28,165 bases of DNA from JAIBAI01 sp044238875 (GTDB taxonomy: Bacteria; Bacteroidota; Bacteroidia; M30B66). Position 1 is the first letter of the stretch. The number at the start of each line of letters is the position of its first letter. A program made the position numbers and the translations under genes. Under the pieces are notes generated by a model, which was given only the letters and a program-made list of their open reading frames with translations, did not search any database and was not told the DNA's origin. Below are positions 13,845-22,032 of the stretch, in pieces. The stretch spans positions 1-28,165 of the forward strand of contig JBIICM010000009.1 of NCBI GenBank assembly GCA_044238875.1, written 5' to 3'.

Positions 13845-16547
13845 ATGAAGCTCAACTTTACATTCAACATCAGGCAGCTATTCCCTTTATTGGGATTGGT
13901 GATGCTTCTGAATTTTCAGATTTCACAAGCCCAAACCGGCCTTACAGTTAAAACGCTGCAAATCACACGTTCATGTAAGGATGACGGAACGGCTTTGCTT
14001 TCGGTCACCGGAGGTGTTCCGCCCTACAATGCTTATTGGATTGTATATGGTCAATCGCCAGTTGGAGGCAGTATGGATACTGTTGCTACCGGATTGTCTG
14101 TTAATAATTTAAAACCAGGCTATTATCAGGTAAAGATTACTGACAGTAGCACTCCTAATCCGATCAGTGCATTTCACACCGTATGGATTGAGGGAGCCTT
14201 TAATATCAGGCCATCCATCAGTGCTGCCACCTGCTCAAATGCCAATGGGAAGATTGTTGTTACCATTTTTGACACCAGTTCAAGCCGTAAAGGTCCTTAC
14301 AGCTATGAGTGGAGTAACGGAATAAATAATTTAAACAGCCCTGAAATGCGCGATTCAATTGTTAACCTGATTGCTGGCTCCTACACCATTAAAGTGACCG
14401 ATGGCAATGGTTGTTTTGTAAGAGGGGGCGGTGGTGTAAGCGGAACTACGAATCCTGAAGGCTTTCTGGTCTGGAGCAATTCGCCTATAACCACTGCGCA
14501 ATCAGCTACTCCTTCGAATTGTTTTGATGGCACGGCCAAGGTAACACCAGCCAATGGTACTGCGCCATATACCTATTTATGGAACACCATTCCGGTGCAA
14601 TCTGGCCAGACAGCCACCGGCCTTTCACCCGGTATTGCTGAAGTTACCGTAACAGATGCTGTGGGCTGTTCGCGCAGGGTTTTCATATCTGTACCTGCCG
14701 GACCTAATTCACTGCAGGCGAACAGTTCAATTGTTCCGGAAACCTGTGATCAGTCGAACGGAGCTGTAAATCTGACGGTTTCAGGTGGACAAGCGCCCTA
14801 CAGCTATACCTGGAGCAACGGAGCTTCAACTGAAGACATCAATGGATTAGCATCAGGATATTACAACGTTCAAATCACTGATAATAAAGGTTGTAAAATC
14901 AAAATCTTTAAGTTTGTTGCTAAAACAAGTCCGATGCAGGTTGATGTTACCGGCACTGCACCCGGCTGCAATCTGTCGGACGGTCAATTACTTTCGTCGG
15001 TTACCGGTGGGGCCGCACCTTATGTTTACTTATGGAACAATGGCACATCAACCAATGCCAACTATACCAATGTACCCAAAGGATATTATTACCTGCAGGT
15101 GACTGATGCGAATGGCTGTAAAGGATCTGATTATCTGAATCTGAAAGAACCTGAGTCATGCAAGGCGCAGATTCGCGGCCGTATTTTCAATGACCTGAAT
15201 GGTAATTGTCAGCTGGATAACGGAGAGGGTGGCCTGGCCAATGTAATTATTTCAGCCACTCCCGGCGCTCATTATGCGAGTACTGATCAGGATGGATTTT
15301 ATTCATTAAGTGTTGAAACAGGCACTTATGATGTGAAGGCAAATGTGCCATCGTTCTGGAATCAGGAATGTCCTTCAGGACCTGCGACTATTCAGGTAAA
15401 TGCCAATAATCCGGGAAGTGTTTACGGAGGTAATAATTTTTACCTCGTTCCTGATTCGGTTTTCAATGATCTTCAGGTATTTGTTTCCAGTGGGCCGGCT
15501 CGTCCCGGATTTAACATGACCTGGTATATTACAGTCAGAAATGCGGGTACAACCACCCTTACCCCTACTCTTGAGTTTACCCATGATCCGATTGTCAATT
15601 ATATTTCTTCAAATCCTGCTGCCGGCAATTACAATGCAGGTGCAAAAAAGTTAACATGGAATGTACCGGCTATGACACCGCAGTCGAACAGGAGTTATTT
15701 TGTAATCACCAAATTGCCGGTGAATGCTATGCTGGGTGATTCGGTGAGATCAAACGCTAAAACAATGATTACGGGTAATGATGTAAACCCCACTGACAAT
15801 GAGGATTTTTATGCCAGATTGATTACCGGTTCATACGACCCCAATGATAAATTAGTGAGGCCGCAGGGTTTGGGTGATCAGGGCAATATTGAGTGGGGTG
15901 ATTCATTGCTTACTTACCGTATCCGTTTCCAGAATACAGGAACAGATACTGCATTCACCGTTGTGGTAAGAGACACACTTGATCAGGATCTTAACATTCC
16001 GAGTTTTAAGTTAAAAGGCACGAGCCATCAGGTGGCATATACTTTATCGGGTGAGGGTATGCTTGAATTTACCTTCGACAACATTCTTCTTCCTGATAGC
16101 AATATCAACGAGCCATTAAGCCATGGTTACATTGAATACACAATTAAAAGAAGATCAGATGTTGCAATGGGTACGAAGTTCACAAATGCAGCTTCCATTT
16201 ATTTTGATTTCAACCCGCCCATCCACACCAATACCACATTGAACACCCTGTATGAAGGTACTGTTTCAACCGGCATGGTTGATCCTTTGGCTTTGAGTAT
16301 TTGGCCGAATCCATCGGTTGCGGGCAGCAGGTTAACTTTTATGTTGCCTGAACCAGCGCCGGCCGAATTGCAAATCCATGATTTGCAGGGTAGACTTGTT
16401 TATCAGCAACAGCTTGGCATTATTGGGACAAACCTCCAGCAGATTGAATTGAATAGCCCGCAAAGTGATGCTGCAGGAGGTGTTTATCTGGTAACGGTTA
16501 AAACGCCTGATTTCAGGATGAGCCGCACATGGATTGTTCAACCATAA
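13845..16547 (+). CDS. Secreted SprB-repeat protein with type IX secretion sorting domain
   Basis: This 900-aa modular surface or secreted protein has a signal peptide at residues 1-30 (LFPLLGLVMLLNFQISQAQ). About five SprB-type beta repeats follow, the first degenerate, the others near residues 128-190, 223-282, 298-352 and 373-425; each has P-Y-x-Y-x-W and ends V/I-T-D-x-x-G-C. Next come an SdrD-B-like domain near 440-518 (GRIFNDLNGNCQLDNGEGG), beta domains, a conserved Bacteroidota domain near 662-802 (YDPNDKLVRPQG; FDFNPPIHTNT), and a C-terminal sorting domain from about 815 (LSIWPNPSVAG ... GVYLVTV). It would cross the outer membrane by type IX secretion. Adhesion or gliding-type surface roles are plausible by analogy with SprB, but its actual role is unknown. 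Confidence 0.9.
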   Translation: MKLNFTFNIRQLFPLLGLVMLLNFQISQAQTGLTVKTLQITRSCKDDGTALLSVTGGVPPYNAYWIVYGQSPVGGSMDTVATGLSVNNLKPGYYQVKITDSSTPNPISAFHTVWIEGAFNIRPSISAATCSNANGKIVVTIFDTSSSRKGPYSYEWSNGINNLNSPEMRDSIVNLIAGSYTIKVTDGNGCFVRGGGGVSGTTNPEGFLVWSNSPITTAQSATPSNCFDGTAKVTPANGTAPYTYLWNTIPVQSGQTATGLSPGIAEVTVTDAVGCSRRVFISVPAGPNSLQANSSIVPETCDQSNGAVNLTVSGGQAPYSYTWSNGASTEDINGLASGYYNVQITDNKGCKIKIFKFVAKTSPMQVDVTGTAPGCNLSDGQLLSSVTGGAAPYVYLWNNGTSTNANYTNVPKGYYYLQVTDANGCKGSDYLNLKEPESCKAQIRGRIFNDLNGNCQLDNGEGGLANVIISATPGAHYASTDQDGFYSLSVETGTYDVKANVPSFWNQECPSGPATIQVNANNPGSVYGGNNFYLVPDSVFNDLQVFVSSGPARPGFNMTWYITVRNAGTTTLTPTLEFTHDPIVNYISSNPAAGNYNAGAKKLTWNVPAMTPQSNRSYFVITKLPVNAMLGDSVRSNAKTMITGNDVNPTDNEDFYARLITGSYDPNDKLVRPQGLGDQGNIEWGDSLLTYRIRFQNTGTDTAFTVVVRDTLDQDLNIPSFKLKGTSHQVAYTLSGEGMLEFTFDNILLPDSNINEPLSHGYIEYTIKRRSDVAMGTKFTNAASIYFDFNPPIHTNTTLNTLYEGTVSTGMVDPLALSIWPNPSVAGSRLTFMLPEPAPAELQIHDLQGRLVYQQQLGIIGTNLQQIELNSPQSDAAGGVYLVTVKTPDFRMSRTWIVQP

Positions 16548-16577
16548 TGAACGCCACGGATAGCTTTATCAAAAATT

Positions 16578-16623
16578 AGGGAAAGTTTTTAGCCTGATTT
16601 CTGACGGGAAGCTTTCCCTGATT
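16578..16623 (+). terminator. Weak terminator candidate after the T9SS gene
   Basis: AGGGAAAG (16578-16585) pairs with CTTTCCCT (16612-16619) over a 26-base loop; a nested alternative GGGAA-GCT-TTCCC also forms. The tail is only GATTTT. The rnpB terminator hairpin further on may stop plus-strand transcripts too. Confidence 0.3.
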
Positions 16624-16630
16624 TTACTCC

Positions 16631-16668
16631 AATAAAAAAAGGCCGGCTGCAGTTGCAGCCGGCCTTTT
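16631..16668 (-). terminator. Rho-independent terminator of rnpB
   Basis: A perfect 11-bp stem GGCCGGCTGCA/TGCAGCCGGCC (16641-16664, 2-base loop) is followed on the minus strand by TTTTTTTATT. It directly follows the RNase P RNA 3' end. On the plus strand the same hairpin is followed by TTTT, so it may act weakly in both directions. Confidence 0.88.
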
Positions 16669-17039
16669 ACAATCCTGTAAGCCGGGTTCTGTCAACACCT
16701 TTTGGGTGTTGTCCCTGTCATTGATCTGGGCCGACCGTCACCAGCCGGCTCAAGCAACCTACCCGCAGCGCAGATCCGAAGATCACTGACGGGTCGCCAA
16801 GCCGCTGCCTATTTGGTTTTTCAACCCCTGAGGTTTACCATCCGTACTGTCACCAGGCCGGTCGTGGGCTCTTACCCCGCGTTTTCACCCTTACCCTTTG
16901 CCAGGCAAAGGGCGGTATATTTTCTGTGGCACTTTCTGTTCCCGCCGGAGCGAGACCTTCCTGTTAGGAAGCAGGGTACCCTGTGTTGCCCGGACTTTCC
17001 TCATCCCGGAAGATTCCGGGACGCGACAGAGCAGACTGC
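16669..17039 (-). ncRNA. rnpB: RNase P RNA (bacterial class A)
   Basis: This is the catalytic RNA subunit of RNase P, which trims tRNA 5' leaders. On the minus strand it has the universal 5' block GAGGAAAGTCCGGGC (17002-16988), the AGTGCCACAGAAA element (16933-16921), the GGGTGAAAACGCGG region, and the 3' block ACAGAACCCGGCTTA (16692-16678). The 5' GCAGUCU can pair with 3' GGAUUGU to form P1, which sets ends at about 17039 and 16669, a length of 371 nt, close to the usual size. A TAACTTTG promoter element ends 5 bases upstream and a strong terminator follows at once. Apparent reading frames inside it on the plus strand are spurious. Confidence 0.95.
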
Positions 17040-17043
17040 ATGA

Positions 17044-17051
17044 CAAAGTTA
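17044..17051 (-). promoter_or_regulatory. -7 promoter element of rnpB
   Basis: TAACTTTG on the minus strand fits TAnnTTTG exactly and ends 5 bases before the predicted RNase P RNA 5' end. Because that end is fixed independently by P1 pairing, it calibrates the motif-to-start distance for this genome. The -33 region would lie inside the 3' end of the Smr gene. Confidence 0.75.
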
Positions 17052-17061
17052 CGCAGAAAAT

Positions 17062-18024
17062 TCAGCCTTTCAGTCTGATTTCAGTGGCACCGTAGCCATA
17101 TTTTCCGTAAGCGGCATCGCTGAACTCAACAGATCTGTTTTTCAGTATCTTTCTGATTTCCTCCCGCAGGCGCCCCTTGCCTACCCCGTGAATGGCAACA
17201 AATTTTCTGATCCTTCGCTCAACGGCTTCATCAAGGCATTGCTCAAAATAGCGCAACTGGTAGGAGATCATTTCAAAATTGTCCATCCCTGCAGTTGAGT
17301 CAAGCAGCTCTTCAAGGTGCAGATCAACCTCAAATACGGCATCTCTTCCGGCCTGTAATAGCCAATTGCGCTGATTCGCAGGTGGTTTGCCGGGGGCTGC
17401 AACAGGCTCCTTATCATGAAAAACCGTTGCAGGTTGAACATCGGGATAAAAAGGGAATTGCAGCATGCGGTAAGCGCCGGCCTGATCCCATGCCCAGCGG
17501 TCAGGATCGGCAAGCAGCGGAGAGCTGTGCCTTACAAAGCCAGACCATACGCCCGGTAAAAAACCGGCCTGACGCGGCAACGGTATCACCCGCAGGTAGA
17601 AGCGATCAATCGTGGTAATACCCGTAAATGGCATGGTAGCGGCAGCGCAGGCCTGCAGCGGAGCAAGCGTAAACTGACCAATAAACCTGTAGTTTTTATC
17701 TTCTGCCGCATAAATGATTAGGTTAAAATGCTCTCTCAAACCATTGATCAGGCTGAGCTGAACGGTATCGCGGTTAAGCAGGGTAATAGTAAGTGAAAGC
17801 GCCTCGGCCGCCACTGCTGACTGCACCGGAGCTTCAGTTTTGGGCAGCATATTTCTTTGGCCAACCACCACCAACTTGGCGGGCAGGTATGGGATCACGA
17901 ATCCGTCTGCAGTTTGCACCAGGGCATTGCCCTGCCGGTCAAATCCGGTGACAATACCTTCGCCTTTTTCATCAAGAAAGCGAACCTCATCACCTTCAAT
18001 GATATGTGGGTCAGGCCTGCCCAT
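17062..18024 (-). CDS. DUF2027 and Smr domain protein (MutS2-like C-terminus)
   Basis: This 320-aa protein has an N-terminal beta domain seen in the Bacteroidota DUF2027 family (IIEGDEVRFLDEKGEGIVTG; YLPAKLVVV) and a C-terminal Smr domain from about residue 235. The Smr signature is clear: FEVDLHLEEL, the FVAIHGVGKGRLREEIRKIL core and the closing YGKYGYGATEIRL. Smr domains bind or nick nucleic acid, and in MutS2 act on branched DNA or collided ribosomes. The protein lacks the MutS ATPase, so it is a stand-alone Smr protein with unknown target. Its start overlaps the upstream membrane protein gene by 14 nt, indicating one operon. Confidence 0.87.
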   Translation of the reverse strand: MGRPDPHIIEGDEVRFLDEKGEGIVTGFDRQGNALVQTADGFVIPYLPAKLVVVGQRNMLPKTEAPVQSAVAAEALSLTITLLNRDTVQLSLINGLREHFNLIIYAAEDKNYRFIGQFTLAPLQACAAATMPFTGITTIDRFYLRVIPLPRQAGFLPGVWSGFVRHSSPLLADPDRWAWDQAGAYRMLQFPFYPDVQPATVFHDKEPVAAPGKPPANQRNWLLQAGRDAVFEVDLHLEELLDSTAGMDNFEMISYQLRYFEQCLDEAVERRIRKFVAIHGVGKGRLREEIRKILKNRSVEFSDAAYGKYGYGATEIRLKG

Positions 18025-18589
18025 TTTTCCTGAATTGTTCCAGTTTATGGCGGATGATTTTGATCAGGGCATTGCTTTCATCCTCAGAAAGCTGTCTTCC
18101 GAAAGTTACCTCGGCACCGCTGCACTGAAAACCGATGGTTTCTCCACCCACTACCCAGAATGAACTGTAGAAATTGCGTGCAAACAGGCCTTTCTTAACC
18201 TCTACATTATGTAATTGCTGGATCAGGGATGTATCGTATTTGCGTACTAGCCCCCTTTTGTTGATTTCGAAGCTCAGTTCAGTGCATTCAGGGCTGAACC
18301 GAATCACCTCTTTTCCGGATTTGCGCCAGAGCCATGCATTGAATATCCTGTATTCGAACCAAACCCAGAAAGCCAGCCACACAAACATAAAGATGCGCTG
18401 ATCAGAAGAAAAGGTACTTGTGGCTAGTTCGATAATTACAAAAAGACCGGCGAGCGACCAGGCCAGCAGCCAGCCGCTGAGCAGGGTGAACTGCCAGGAA
18501 GGAATCCTGCCGGAAATATGTATTATGAGGTTTCCGGGTTCATCCTTGATATGCACCCTTGAAGAGAATACCGATTTTGACTTTTTCAT
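18011..18589 (-). CDS. Small membrane protein with two N-terminal TM helices, family unrecognised
   Basis: This 192-aa protein has a short beta-like lead (NLIIHISGRIP), two hydrophobic helices around residues 33-55 and 66-88 (LSGWLLAWSLAGLFVIIELA; FMFVWLAFWVWFEYRIF), then a soluble beta-rich domain with an amphipathic C-terminal helix (DESNALIKIIRHKLEQFRK). The arrangement resembles bacterial proteins with a PH-like soluble domain after a TM hairpin. I cannot name the family. It sits 29 nt after bioA and overlaps the Smr gene, so it is probably cotranscribed with both. Function unknown. Confidence 0.75.
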   Translation of the reverse strand: MKKSKSVFSSRVHIKDEPGNLIIHISGRIPSWQFTLLSGWLLAWSLAGLFVIIELATSTFSSDQRIFMFVWLAFWVWFEYRIFNAWLWRKSGKEVIRFSPECTELSFEINKRGLVRKYDTSLIQQLHNVEVKKGLFARNFYSSFWVVGGETIGFQCSGAEVTFGRQLSEDESNALIKIIRHKLEQFRKNGQA

Positions 18590-18618
18590 CCTGCAAATAT
18601 CCTTAATTATGGCCTTTG

Positions 18619-19887
18619 CTACGCGTTCAGATAATCTTCGATGGCCAATAAAAGCTGTTTCATCTCTGCTTTCTCAATACAGTATGGCGGTGTGATGTAC
18701 AAAACGTTACCCAGCGGCCTCACATAGATACCCCGATTTAAAAACCAGCGGCCAATAGCTGCTGCATCGTCGTTCATGTAACCGGCCGGCTGATTGCTTT
18801 TTAGTTCGAGTGCCAGGATGCAACCTTGTTGTCTGATTTCAGCCAGGCGTGGATGGCCGGCAAATTTCAGGGCAAAATCTGCCATCATTTCCGATATCAT
18901 AGCCACCGAAAATTTAAAGTCATCCGCTTCAAAAAGATCAAGCGAGGCATTGGCAGCAGCACATGCCAGCGGATTGGCCGTATATGAGTGTCCGTGAAAA
19001 AAAGTTTTATACTTATCGGTACTTCTGAAAGCTTCGAAAAGAAAGCCGGGAACCGCAGTAACAGCAAGGGGTAAAAAACCTCCGGTAAGGGCTTTGGAAA
19101 GACAAATGATATCTGGCTGATTCATAAGAACAGCAGAGGCGAACCAGTTGCCTGTGCGAAAGAAACCTGTAAAAACTTCATCGGCGATGGTAATGGTGCC
19201 GGCAGCGCGGCAGATACCAATCATTTCAGACAATGTGGCTGCATCGTGCATGCGCATGCCTGCAGCACCCTGCACAAGTGGTTCAAAAATGAAAGCAGCT
19301 GTATCACCTGCCGAGAGAGCGGCGTGCAATTCAGCAATGGCCATTGCTTCCATACCGGGTTCAGGCGCCTGAATAAAATGTGGTTCAAACAGAAAGGGCG
19401 CGAAAGGCAGGTTAAATGCATTTCGTTCAGCCACCGACATACCGCCCATTGTATCGCCGTGGTAGGCATTTCGGAAGGCAATAATGCGTTGCCGGCTGAC
19501 ACCCTGATTGTAGAAATATTGAATGGCCAGCTTGAGGGCAACTTCTACGCTGGTTGAGCCGTTGTCGGAGAAGAAAATTTTTTCCTGGTTTCCGGGCAAT
19601 AGGGCCAGCAGTCGTTCAGCAAGTCTTATGGCCGGCTCATGCGTAAACCCGGCGAAAATGATGTGTTCAAGGGTTTCAGCCTGCCGGGCAATGGCGGCGG
19701 CAATATGCGGATGAGCATGACCGTGCGCATTCACCCACCATGAAGCGGTGGCATCGAGCAATTTCCTGCCATCGTGCGTGTAAAGCCAGCTACCTGATGC
19801 CGATTTCAGCGCCAGGGGTGCATCAGCGAGTTGAACCTGTGTAAAGGGGTGCCATACAGAACGCGCATCGCGCTGAATCAGATCCAT
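18619..19887 (-). CDS. bioA: Adenosylmethionine-8-amino-7-oxononanoate aminotransferase
   Basis: This 422-aa class III PLP aminotransferase converts KAPA to DAPA using S-adenosylmethionine as amino donor in biotin synthesis. BioA-type marks are VWHPFTQ, DATASWWVNAHGHAHP (the paired Trp segment), AYHGDTMGGMSV, FIFEPLVQGAAGM, the PLP Asp in ITIADEVFTGF (D236), the Schiff-base Lys in LSKALTGGFLPL (K265), and HGHSYTANPLACAAA. Length is normal. No other bio genes are in the window, so the pathway is scattered or incomplete. It follows asnS after 74 nt on the same strand. A related class III transaminase is the main alternative, less likely given the HPFTQ and SWW motifs. Confidence 0.92.
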   Translation of the reverse strand: MDLIQRDARSVWHPFTQVQLADAPLALKSASGSWLYTHDGRKLLDATASWWVNAHGHAHPHIAAAIARQAETLEHIIFAGFTHEPAIRLAERLLALLPGNQEKIFFSDNGSTSVEVALKLAIQYFYNQGVSRQRIIAFRNAYHGDTMGGMSVAERNAFNLPFAPFLFEPHFIQAPEPGMEAMAIAELHAALSAGDTAAFIFEPLVQGAAGMRMHDAATLSEMIGICRAAGTITIADEVFTGFFRTGNWFASAVLMNQPDIICLSKALTGGFLPLAVTAVPGFLFEAFRSTDKYKTFFHGHSYTANPLACAAANASLDLFEADDFKFSVAMISEMMADFALKFAGHPRLAEIRQQGCILALELKSNQPAGYMNDDAAAIGRWFLNRGIYVRPLGNVLYITPPYCIEKAEMKQLLLAIEDYLNA

Positions 19888-19961
19888 AAGGCAAGAGAGA
19901 TAATTAAGCCTGCTGTCACTGTGCGGTGCGGATGCCGTTTGGGGGAGAAAATATGATTTGG

Positions 19962-21401
19962 TTAAAACTCAAGGTTTTTGGGTGTTCGCGGAAAAGGAAT
20001 CACATCGCGGATATTTGACATCCCGGTTACAAATAGCACCAGCCGTTCAAAGCCTAATCCGAAGCCGCTGTGCGGAACGGTGCCAAATTGCCGTGTCTCA
20101 AGATACCACCAAAGGCTTTCGCGGTGGATGCCCATCTCATCAATACGGTCGCTGAGTTTTTCATAACGCTCTTCACGCTGCGAACCACCAATGATCTCTC
20201 CAATCCCTGGAAAGAGAACATCCATTGCCCTTACTGTTTTGCCATCGTCATCCTGCTTCATATAAAAAGCTTTGATTTCTTTGGGATAGTTGGTGAGGAT
20301 AACCGGCTTTTTAAAATGTTTCTCAACCAGGTAGCGCTCATGTTCACTTTGCAGGTCAATACCCCATCTGACGGGGAATTCAAACTTTTTTCCAGACCTT
20401 TCAAGAATGCCAATTGCCTGGGTGTAGGTGAGTCGCTCGAAATCATTTTCAGTTACAAAGCGGAGTTTTTCAGTCAGGGCCATCGGTGAACGGTCTTCCT
20501 TTCTGAGCTGGCTTTCTTCTTCGGTCTGCCGTTTTTCCAGGAATGAAAGATCATCGGCACAATGTTCAAGTGCATAGCGGATGAGGTATTTCAGAAAATC
20601 CTCCGCAAGGTTCATATTATCGTCCAGTTCAAAGAAAGCCATTTCAGGCTCAATCATCCAGAATTCGGCAAGATGCCTCGCTGTGTTTGAGTTTTCAGCC
20701 CTGAAGGTAGGTCCAAAAGTGTAAACCTTTGACAGGGCAAGGGCTGCCAGTTCGGCTTCCAGCTGACCTGATACAGTGAGGTTGGCTTCTTTTCCGAAAA
20801 AATCCTGAGAAAAATCAACAATTCCATCGGTAGTTTTAGGTGGATTGGCAGGATCGAGCACACTGACCCTGAACATCTCTCCGGCCCCTTCAGCATCAGA
20901 ACCTGTAATGATGGGTGTATGCACATAGAAAAAATGCCTGTCGTTAAAGTATTTATGAATGGCAAAAGCCAGCGAATGGCGTATGCGCAAAATGGCACTA
21001 AAGGTGTTTGTGCGAGGTCTGAGATGGGCTATCTCGCGCAGAAATTCAAGTGAATGTTTTTTCTTTTGCAGCGGAAACAATTCAGGGTCAGCTACTCCCA
21101 GTAATTCAATCTGTTCGGCAAGCACTTCAACGGCTTGTCCGCTACCCTGTGAAGCAACCAGCTTACCGGTAACGCGCAAACTGCAGCCGGTTTGCACCTG
21201 CTTCAGCTGCTCCTCGCTGAACTGTTTCATATCAGCCACCACTTGCAGGTTATGGATCACTGAACCATCATTGAGGGCAATGAAGGTAATTTCTTTGTTG
21301 CCCCGCTTGGTTCTCACCCAACCCTGCACCGTAATTTGCCGGTTATCTGGCGCTGATTTCAGCCAGTCGGCTATGCGTTCTCCTTTGAATGTCTGGCCCA
21401 T
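19962..21401 (-). CDS. asnS: Asparaginyl-tRNA synthetase
   Basis: This 479-aa class IIb aminoacyl-tRNA synthetase charges tRNA-Asn. It has an N-terminal OB-fold anticodon-binding domain (ITVQGWVRTKRGNKEITFIALNDGS), the class II core with motif 2 region (TFGPTFRAENSNTARHLAEFWMIEPE), and motif 3 near residues 445-455 (SGFGLGFERLV), ending IPFPRTPKNLEF as in bacterial AsnRS. The substrate is assigned from overall resemblance to AsnRS rather than AspRS, including the PHSGFGLG ending. It starts 16 nt after the TerB-like gene stop, so they likely share a promoter. Confidence 0.95.
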   Translation of the reverse strand: MGQTFKGERIADWLKSAPDNRQITVQGWVRTKRGNKEITFIALNDGSVIHNLQVVADMKQFSEEQLKQVQTGCSLRVTGKLVASQGSGQAVEVLAEQIELLGVADPELFPLQKKKHSLEFLREIAHLRPRTNTFSAILRIRHSLAFAIHKYFNDRHFFYVHTPIITGSDAEGAGEMFRVSVLDPANPPKTTDGIVDFSQDFFGKEANLTVSGQLEAELAALALSKVYTFGPTFRAENSNTARHLAEFWMIEPEMAFFELDDNMNLAEDFLKYLIRYALEHCADDLSFLEKRQTEEESQLRKEDRSPMALTEKLRFVTENDFERLTYTQAIGILERSGKKFEFPVRWGIDLQSEHERYLVEKHFKKPVILTNYPKEIKAFYMKQDDDGKTVRAMDVLFPGIGEIIGGSQREERYEKLSDRIDEMGIHRESLWWYLETRQFGTVPHSGFGLGFERLVLFVTGMSNIRDVIPFPRTPKNLEF

Positions 21402-21417
21402 GAATTTTGAGTCTTTT

Positions 21418-21819
21418 TTAATTAAACAATTTACGCAGTTCCTTAATCATGCTGTTTTCGGCCTCATTGGTTCCGTGAAAAGAGTCAGCAATTGCAGTTG
21501 CTGTTTTCAGAATCATTGATTTATAGGGTGTGGTAAAAAGATATTTGTGCTCATTAAAAAAACCTTTGAACCTTGAGAAACTCTCCTCACTTGATGGTTG
21601 TTTTTCGAGCAGAAAGTCGAATACAATTTCGATCTGATAGGCTGAGTCGGTTCCAAAGGCATCTGTTGCATCATCTAACTGCAGCCATTCGGCACGAATA
21701 ATATTTTTCAGCTGTTCAGTTTCCTGCTTGCGCACACTGTTATCAGCTGCCGCAAGGGCATAAAATAGTTTACCGATATTTTGGTATAGTTTGTTCATTA
21801 AGGCTTCAGATGGTTTCAT
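21418..21819 (-). CDS. TerB-like small helical protein
   Basis: This 133-aa all-helical protein has the start of a TerB-like domain: LYQNIGKLFYALAAADNSVRKQETEQLKNII, with the A-A-A-D-x-x-V-R/x-x-E pattern that often carries acidic metal-binding residues. The rest (SFSRFKGFFNEHKYLFTT; ILKTATAIADSFHG) is consistent with the fold. I chose the ATG at 21819 because the TTG start further upstream at 21837 overlaps a TACTTTTG promoter element; the ATG at 21798 is another option. It heads the operon with asnS. Its function is unknown; the tellurite link of the family name need not apply. Confidence 0.7.
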   Translation of the reverse strand: MKPSEALMNKLYQNIGKLFYALAAADNSVRKQETEQLKNIIRAEWLQLDDATDAFGTDSAYQIEIVFDFLLEKQPSSEESFSRFKGFFNEHKYLFTTPYKSMILKTATAIADSFHGTNEAENSMIKELRKLFN

Positions 21820-21834
21820 GCTATATTTTTTTGC

Positions 21835-21842
21835 CAAAAGTA
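21835..21842 (-). promoter_or_regulatory. Putative -7 promoter element of the TerB-asnS operon
   Basis: TACTTTTG on the minus strand fits TAnnTTTG. It predicts a start near 21830 and a leader of about 11 nt to the ATG at 21819. No -33 TTG is evident. Confidence 0.5.
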
Positions 21843-21935
21843 AGCAAAGAAGGATAAGCCGGCAGCATCACCCTGCGATTAGGGAGGCCTTTAAATTATT
21901 GCATAATGCGCTTTAAAGTCTGGAATGGATTTATC

Positions 21936-21970
21936 AGCAAAACTTTGCTAAATAAAGTCACTTTATGACT
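21936..21970. promoter_or_regulatory. Cluster of short palindromes in a divergent intergenic region
   Basis: Three inverted repeats are packed in 35 bases: AGCAAA-AC-TTTGCT (21936-21949), ATAAAGT-C-ACTTTAT (21952-21966), and overlapping AGTCA-CTTTA-TGACT (21956-21970). They lie between the TerB-asnS promoter and the DUF2911 promoter, about 36 bp upstream of the latter's -7. An operator is possible; no regulator is suggested by the sequence. Confidence 0.4.
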
Positions 21971-22005
21971 CATAATACCTGTAGGTTTTGTTGATTTAAA
22001 AAATG

Positions 22006-22013
22006 TAGTTTTG
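22006..22013 (+). promoter_or_regulatory. Putative -7 promoter element of the DUF2911 gene
   Basis: TAGTTTTG fits TAnnTTTG, with a TTG at 21988-21990 (15-base spacer, shorter than usual). The predicted leader is about 15 nt to the ATG at 22033. Confidence 0.5.
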
Positions 22014-22032
22014 GCGGCAAAACCATTTTTAC

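Noticed and set aside
16702..17095. Plus-strand open frames of 113 and 65 codons
   Set aside because: They lie inside or across the RNase P RNA gene and its promoter on the opposite strand; the composition reflects structured RNA, not protein.
18619..19887. A biotin gene cluster
   Set aside because: Only bioA is present; neighbours are asnS and proteins unrelated to biotin, so no operon claim can be made.
21820..21837. TTG start six codons upstream of the TerB-like ATG
   Set aside because: The TTG lies inside the TACTTTTG promoter element, so it would not be in the transcript.
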